From: Chitinophaga sp. YR627
Lineage (GTDB): Bacteria; Bacteroidota; Bacteroidia; Chitinophagales; Chitinophagaceae
Assembly (NCBI RefSeq): GCF_900114995.1
Contig: NZ_FOUX01000008.1
Coordinates: 62,001 to 126,000 of the forward strand
DNA length: 64,000 nt
Direction of reading: 5' to 3'
Positions 59,454-64,000 of the stretch are shown here, piece by piece. Position 1 is the stretch's first letter, and every line of letters starts with the position of its first letter. The position numbers and the translations under genes are program-made. The notes beneath the pieces were generated by a model. It was not told the origin of the DNA, did not search any database, and worked only from the letters and a program-made list of their open reading frames with translations.

Positions 59454-60209
59454 CTATTCCCGTTGAGTGATCATCTGACGGATAGGTATAGACAGGCTTA
59501 TTAAGGGGCCTGGTTGCTGTTTTATGATTCGCTGTGGATGTGTATGCCATCTGGTGGGTTTGGTGACATATGGGGGAATTACTGTGATGATATCCGCAGC
59601 GAGGAATTGTTTGTTAGCAGAGGGGCTGTCTTTGTGAAAGCCTCTGATCTGTATTGTCAGCAGGAGGGTACCTTCACCCGCTACATATAAGGGGATATCA
59701 GTTCCATTAAAGGGTTGTCCGGCATCGATCATCATTGCGATGGTATCTGTACCTGTAACCTGGAGGTTATTGAAGTCAATGCGGACGGCGATCACCTTTA
59801 ATTCCAGGGCGGTGAATTGCTCCCGTTGTGTGATCTGCTGGGCGGGAATGTGCAGTACCTCATTCCTGTTCATTTCAGGGCTTACAGGGAGGAAGCGGTC
59901 AATTCCCGTCGTCCTGTTGAACCGGAAGTCTTTTATTGCTGTGTGATCGCCGGCGGCCTGAATCAGCAGTTTATTCAGGCGGTTGACGTGTGAGCTGTCG
60001 CATCTCACATCAAGTTCCGGGTAAAAGGCATGACGGATCAACCTGCCTTTGGTACTACAGGCGCCAAAGCGCCGGGACGCCCGTCGGGTAGCCTGGGTTT
60101 GCCGGATGGCTTTGGGCGCGCTGCGAAGGAAGTGTTTTCCATTGCGCTCATAGCCGATGTTATTACCGAGTTTACCGGTAAAGAGGATGATAGCTGTTTG
60201 TCTGGCCAT
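59454..60209 (-). CDS. Bacteroidota conserved hypothetical (MARQT-start family)
   Basis: 251 residues, basic, no signal or membrane segment. The beginning MARQTAIILFTGKLGNNIGY, then FLRSAPKAIRQTQATRRASRRFGACS, matches a family I know only as conserved hypotheticals whose members start MARQ-T-x-I-I-x-x-x-G-x-x-G-D. The second half is strand-rich (EVLHIPAQQITQREQF, VIAVRIDF, IPLYVAGEGTLLLTIQIRGF). Function unknown. Confidence 0.7.
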   Translation of the reverse strand: MARQTAIILFTGKLGNNIGYERNGKHFLRSAPKAIRQTQATRRASRRFGACSTKGRLIRHAFYPELDVRCDSSHVNRLNKLLIQAAGDHTAIKDFRFNRTTGIDRFLPVSPEMNRNEVLHIPAQQITQREQFTALELKVIAVRIDFNNLQVTGTDTIAMMIDAGQPFNGTDIPLYVAGEGTLLLTIQIRGFHKDSPSANKQFLAADIITVIPPYVTKPTRWHTHPQRIIKQQPGPLISLSIPIRQMITQRE

Positions 60210-60330
60210 TGGTGTATTTTGAGAGATATGAATTTACAATAGTTCGGCGGAGGGGTTGATAGGAGAAGGAGTGATATTATCCACTGATTTAGATGGGAAT
60301 GTGGAAAACGTAGTGTAAAGAGCCTCATTT

Positions 60331-61026
60331 ATGGAATATGCTTTCAGTTGCATCTTTTCTACATTAACTGCGTTTGTAATGAAAGGGCCCCGATATAAAA
60401 AAATCTATTATGTACCCGGTGTTATTAGTCTGCTGGTGCTGCCGGTTTTATTTGTAGTCTACGCAAGTGTAGCACAAAGACCAGGGAGCTATCATGTATT
60501 ACCGGTAATTATACGTAATAAGCAGTTGGAAGAGAAATTTCCGGAGATCTATAAATGGGTAGCTCCGATCAACGAAAGAAGCTATGAAGATATTAACATT
60601 ACAGGTTACCAGGATGCTGACCAGGTTAAGCTGGCCTACGCGCAAATAAGAATACGGGAGATCCTTCGGCAGAATAATTTTGCACAGGGTATACATTATC
60701 ATTTCGGCGATAGCTCAAATTATGGGGCATTTGTTAAAGCATTGGACATATTAGCAACTGAAGAGGCGCAACTTTATATGGTAGAGGATAATAATATCTG
60801 GTTTTATCATGTTCCTCCGGATACTACGGAATATCCCGAATGTGGCACATCATTGCCTCAATATCTGACTTGTAAAGTTTTTTATGCAGAGAAACCGCTA
60901 CCAACCGTACCCTTGCTGACAAGGATAAAGGACGCGTGGGATAGTTCGTGGTTATTGATCATCGGCTTTTCCCTGTTTTTAGGTGTCGCATTGGCGAGGC
61001 TCAGATATAGGCTGAATTTAAAGTGA
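60331..61026 (+). CDS. membrane protein with two terminal helices, function unknown
   Basis: 231 residues; ATG 60379 is an alternative start that leaves a 215-residue protein. Helix near 27-48 (YYVPGVISLLVLPVLFVVYA), a periplasmic domain about 50-200 with GIHYHFGDSSNYGAFVKALDI, two Cys (ECGT, LTCK), and a second helix about 206-224 (WLLIIGFSLFLGVALARL) with an Arg-rich end. Topology resembles ExbD-like or lipid-asymmetry proteins only superficially; family not recognised. Confidence 0.6.
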   Translation: MEYAFSCIFSTLTAFVMKGPRYKKIYYVPGVISLLVLPVLFVVYASVAQRPGSYHVLPVIIRNKQLEEKFPEIYKWVAPINERSYEDINITGYQDADQVKLAYAQIRIREILRQNNFAQGIHYHFGDSSNYGAFVKALDILATEEAQLYMVEDNNIWFYHVPPDTTEYPECGTSLPQYLTCKVFYAEKPLPTVPLLTRIKDAWDSSWLLIIGFSLFLGVALARLRYRLNLK

Positions 61027-61126
61027 CCATGGTAACAAAAAGAGTAATAGCACTGCATTTTAATTGCTGGTTTGTTTATGGGATTTGGAATACTTTATCT
61101 TTATTCCAACCTTAAAATTCGCCCCT

Positions 61127-61870
61127 ATGCCTGTACATTTCCGATATGGTGTGACGTTTTTACTGACACTCATAACTACTACAATTGCTGCACAATCAAA
61201 GGATAATATAGAACAGCTGGCTGTGACGCCGAAAAAAAGCATTACGTTGCCGCTTGATTATGCGATATCATTACCGAGGCCTGATGTTGCACATTGGGAC
61301 AGTGATTACAATGTGTACGGACATTTTCTGACACCTGTTGTAAAAAAGACGCAAATGGGGATGTCATATGAGAAGGATGGTGTCCAGATATGGATGGTTG
61401 TACCGTCTGCGAGTCCGCATGCCCAACTGGATACGTCGATGCGCATAGCTGATCCTGTGCAACTGATCGGTACCTGGCGCGCTGTATCCCGCCGCAGGAT
61501 AAACTTCCAGGATTCGGCACGATATGATAAAGATGAGATTGTGCGCAAGCATCCAGTTATGACAGAAGAGAATAGTGATGACGTGTTTCTGCAAATAAGT
61601 GATAAGCAACTCCGGCTCTATGCAAAAGAGGCAGGAAAACAGCATTTCAAACGTGAAGCCAGTGGCCGCTATACACTGGAAGGTGGCCGTTATTTGTTGT
61701 CGTATAAGCTTGCGAAAGCTGGCGGTGCAGTGTCGCAGGTGGGGATAGATAAGGAAGGAAGACTGGTCATGCATTCAGCGATCGTGGAGGAGAGAAAAGT
61801 ACCTGGCAGTTATATTGTTTATATAGCTGCGATCAATCAGTTAGTTTACGAACGGGTGAATGAGCGGTAG
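61127..61870 (+). CDS. secreted protein of unknown function
   Basis: 247 residues from ATG 61127, giving a signal peptide (MPVHFRYGVTFLLTLITTTIA, cut before AQS). An earlier frame from 61064 adds a hydrophobic but unlike-signal leader. The mature protein is strand-rich (GVQIWMVVPSASPHAQL, LIGTWRAVSRRRINF, GRYTLEGGRYLLSYKL), resembling lipocalin-like folds with the LIGTWRAVS start often seen in such proteins. Not assigned to a family. Confidence 0.6.
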   Translation: MPVHFRYGVTFLLTLITTTIAAQSKDNIEQLAVTPKKSITLPLDYAISLPRPDVAHWDSDYNVYGHFLTPVVKKTQMGMSYEKDGVQIWMVVPSASPHAQLDTSMRIADPVQLIGTWRAVSRRRINFQDSARYDKDEIVRKHPVMTEENSDDVFLQISDKQLRLYAKEAGKQHFKREASGRYTLEGGRYLLSYKLAKAGGAVSQVGIDKEGRLVMHSAIVEERKVPGSYIVYIAAINQLVYERVNER

Positions 61871-61890
61871 GGAGGATAGCCTTTGTCAGG

Positions 61891-62724
61891 CTATTCAGGA
61901 ACTGCCTTTTTCCTGATAAATATGCATCCTGCAGCGAAAATCACCGCTGAAAAAATACATAGTAATATATAATCAGGGATGCCTGATCTCAAGACGATAT
62001 TCTGTTGACCTGTTACGAAAAGGGATATCAGGACGGATGTCGCATTTACTGTGATGTGAATAATTATACCAGGTAAAACGGATTTCGTCTTGTAAAAGAC
62101 CCATCCTGTAAAAATGCCTATTATTAATGCGGGGATGGCCTGCCAGGGATTGAGGTGTATTGCTCCAAAAAAGAGGGCAGAAATACCAATAGCATTATCC
62201 GGTGAATAATTTTTCAGTAAGCCTTTTAGAATGATGCCGCGGCATAGTATTTCCTCCAATACTGGTGCTACAATGATGATCGTAAATAGTGAAAAAACAT
62301 CCTCTTTGATTGCATTATTGAAAATTTCCTCTACCGCCTCCGGCATAGGCATCAACATAGCCACCCCGTCTATCCATACATATAATGCCAGTGTACAGAT
62401 AATTAAGACTGGTGCAAGCGATAGCAGGCGCCAGTTGAACGCACGTTTCATCAATAATAGCTGATTTTGAGGAGGAGCTCCCGTTGCATATTTTATGATG
62501 AGCGATAGCGACAAGCTATAGGCCGCCAGGTTGACGAATGATGTTAATAAGGTTGACGGCAAACTTAATGAAAAATGTGCGAGCGTAAATGCGGTTATAC
62601 CTACAACAAGCATATAAAAGACCGAAACAAAAAATAGTTTTACAACGAATTTCAGATCTACATGACTGGTTTCCTGTTCTTCATTAAAGTTGTTGTTAAA
62701 CAAGTCGTTATGCTGGTCGTTCAT
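61891..62724 (-). CDS. CPBP-family intramembrane glutamic/metallo-protease (CAAX-like)
   Basis: 277 residues, about eight membrane segments. The CPBP motifs are present: EEILCRG (E157, E158, R162), FGAIHLNPW (H190) and HITVNATS (H223, N227). Bacterial members act in bacteriocin immunity or protein processing; no target is visible here. Convergent with the secreted protein at 61127, with a 20-base gap. A small AATAGCCT / AGGCTATT hairpin overlaps its 3' end. Confidence 0.9.
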   Translation of the reverse strand: MNDQHNDLFNNNFNEEQETSHVDLKFVVKLFFVSVFYMLVVGITAFTLAHFSLSLPSTLLTSFVNLAAYSLSLSLIIKYATGAPPQNQLLLMKRAFNWRLLSLAPVLIICTLALYVWIDGVAMLMPMPEAVEEIFNNAIKEDVFSLFTIIIVAPVLEEILCRGIILKGLLKNYSPDNAIGISALFFGAIHLNPWQAIPALIIGIFTGWVFYKTKSVLPGIIIHITVNATSVLISLFVTGQQNIVLRSGIPDYILLCIFSAVIFAAGCIFIRKKAVPE

Positions 62725-62914
62725 GTGAGTTTACGTAAAAAGTATTAAGGTAAAGGGATCGATACTAATGTGTTATGGGTGCTACATCAGTGCGTTATCA
62801 GGCCCGAATGTCGGTAATTGGCAGGATATTTCAAAGGGAGCCGGTTACAGGTCTATCTGGCCATTTGGTAGTGATATGTGTTTTTTGTATTATACGTGTA
62901 GATAATAAAATAAG

Positions 62915-63691
62915 ATGAGAACTACTTTTCTGATAATCAATTTGTTTTTTGTTTTAGCAACGCAGGCGCAGGAGAAAAAGGAAGCTATTCGCGGAACTCC
63001 TAATTATCTAAGGGTGGAAAAAAATGGAAAATGGGGCGTTGTTAATAAAGCGGGAAAGAAAATAACAGCCATAAAGTATGATTATGTGAATTCGTTTTCA
63101 GGAGGGGTGATCTGTGTTGCTTTAAATCGTAAATATGGCGTGATAGATACCATGGGAAGGGAACTTACTCCCATAAAGTATGATGCTTTTTTTGACTTCT
63201 ATGATGGTTTTGCTGCCGTTCAGGTTGACAAGAAATATGGTTATATAAATACTGACGGGAAAGAGATAACGCCTATGAAGTATGGAAGCTTTTACTCTTT
63301 TAGCGATGGTTGCTGCCCCGTTACGTTAAATGGCAAATGCGGGTTTATTAATGGGAAAGGGGAGGTGATAATTCCCATACAATATGACATGGCAGATATT
63401 TATAGTATCGGCATTCCTGTGGTATTCTTAAATAAGAAAAAGATATACTTTACTGCAAATGGTAAGGAGCTGCCATCTCTTTCAAAGTATGAAGAAATGG
63501 GCCCATTCTCGAATGGTTTAGCTTTTGTAAAACTGGACCATAAATATGGTTATGTTAATAAAGAAGGAGAAGAGGTGATAGCGGTGCAATTTGATTCCTG
63601 CTCGAACTTTGAGGAAACGGGGGTAGCACATGTATGGAATAATGGCATCTCGTTCTATATCGACAAACAAGGGAAAGTGGTAAAGGAGTAG
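62915..63691 (+). CDS. WG-repeat secreted protein
   Basis: 258 residues with a signal peptide cut near TQAQ (about 19). Five or six WG repeats of about 35-40 residues follow: NGKWGVVNKAGKKITAIKYD, RKYGVIDTMGRELTPIKYD, KKYGYINTDGKEITPMKYG, GKCGFINGKGEVIIPIQYD, HKYGYVNKEGEEVIAVQFD. WG (KWG) repeats form beta-propeller-like or solenoid scaffolds; role not known. Confidence 0.9.
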   Translation: MRTTFLIINLFFVLATQAQEKKEAIRGTPNYLRVEKNGKWGVVNKAGKKITAIKYDYVNSFSGGVICVALNRKYGVIDTMGRELTPIKYDAFFDFYDGFAAVQVDKKYGYINTDGKEITPMKYGSFYSFSDGCCPVTLNGKCGFINGKGEVIIPIQYDMADIYSIGIPVVFLNKKKIYFTANGKELPSLSKYEEMGPFSNGLAFVKLDHKYGYVNKEGEEVIAVQFDSCSNFEETGVAHVWNNGISFYIDKQGKVVKE

Positions 63692-63769
63692 GTTAAGCGC
63701 ATGCTTAAATGTTATTGAGGTTTGAAAATGATTAATAGCTAATATTTTTATTTACCAGTGTATTGTAAT

Positions 63770-64000
63770 ATGAAGAAAGTACTTAAAATCAAGGAGGACA
63801 ATTTAGATCGCTTTGTTAGCAGAGAATTGAAGCGGCAGCTCAATATTTTTAAAATTGTATTTGGCTGCTTATTGCTTTTGTTTATCATATTGGGTGTGAT
63901 ATCAAAGGCTTATTCTATTCCATTGACTGCAATAGCGGTTTTTGGTCTGGTATTTCTGTACGTGGGTGCTATTTTAAAAGGCGATCTCAGAGCATTAAGT
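63770..64000 (+). CDS. membrane protein, 5' part only
   Basis: ATG 63770 opens a frame that continues to the window edge (77 codons). A basic, charged N-terminus (MKKVLKIKEDNLDRFVSREL) is followed by two predicted membrane helices (about 27-47 and 52-68: IVFGCLLLLFIILGVI and IPLTAIAVFGLVFLYVGAIL). Family not recognisable from the fragment. Confidence 0.5.
   Translation, partial: MKKVLKIKEDNLDRFVSRELKRQLNIFKIVFGCLLLLFIILGVISKAYSIPLTAIAVFGLVFLYVGAILKGDLRALS

Noticed and set aside
1..64000. CRISPR array, tRNA, rRNA, insertion sequence or prophage
   Set aside because: No regularly spaced repeats, cloverleaf-like conserved arms, transposase, integrase or phage structural genes were seen on either strand.

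Overview
The window is a stretch of chromosome from a Bacteroidota bacterium, most likely Chitinophagaceae and probably Chitinophaga or a close relative. The evidence is a SusC/SusD outer-membrane pair behind an ECF sigma / FecR anti-sigma pair, several secreted proteins ending in type IX secretion (T9SS) sorting domains, -7 promoter boxes of the TAnnTTTG type, few Shine-Dalgarno sequences, and families such as DUF6157 and a DUF6934-like protein that I associate with this group. No rRNA, tRNA, CRISPR array, intact transposon or prophage was seen.

Layout. 1-108 is the 3' end of an AraC regulator. 1224-9025 is a sigma, anti-sigma, SusC, SusD and secreted phosphodiesterase cluster: an inducible uptake system with a phosphodiesterase in place of the usual glycosidases. 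8999-15960 holds DinB, rhomboid, a GH99-like T9SS enzyme, a SUFU-like protein, a DUF2459-type protein, an AraC regulator and a PEBP-family protein. 16058-18669 (minus) holds an S41 peptidase, a small secreted protein and a broken M43 metallopeptidase. 19002-25723 holds a 2-hydroxyacid dehydrogenase, a T9SS rhamnogalacturonan lyase (PL11), a lipoprotein, a beta-lactamase-like serine hydrolase and a ThuA-like protein.

25724-37222 is a near-complete aerobic purine-degradation locus. The three xdh genes and a six-gene operon (allB, allC, ureidoglycine aminohydrolase, uraD, uraH, a DUF6986-type aldolase, then a KTSC protein) lie on the minus strand, with uricase between them on the plus strand. 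Together they would take (hypo)xanthine through urate, hydroxyisourate, OHCU, allantoin and allantoate to ureidoglycine and ureidoglycolate. No purine permease is visible.

37355-40387 carries ArsR, HD-domain, AraC and GNAT genes and a large palindrome. 40560-43602 is a second sigma / anti-sigma pair, but the third gene is an STN domain joined by a long low-complexity linker to a small predicted beta-barrel, with no TonB plug or SusD partner; I regard this as the most promising unusual system here. 43733-46338 is a LysR regulator divergent from an MdaB-like oxidoreductase and an aldo/keto reductase. 46480-53723 has DUF6157, a hypothetical, a T9SS beta-propeller protein, a TPR membrane regulator, a secreted VOC protein and an AraC regulator. 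53980-54757 is an AT-rich two-gene module (DUF6934-like plus a 66-residue protein). 54834-64000 has an MFS exporter, a secreted metallo-beta-lactamase-fold protein, several hypotheticals, a CPBP protease, a WG-repeat protein and a membrane protein cut by the window edge.

A short two-hairpin element recurs at the 3' ends of three plus-strand genes (10525, 15968, 43654), each time just before a terminator; one copy shows compensatory changes in its stem.
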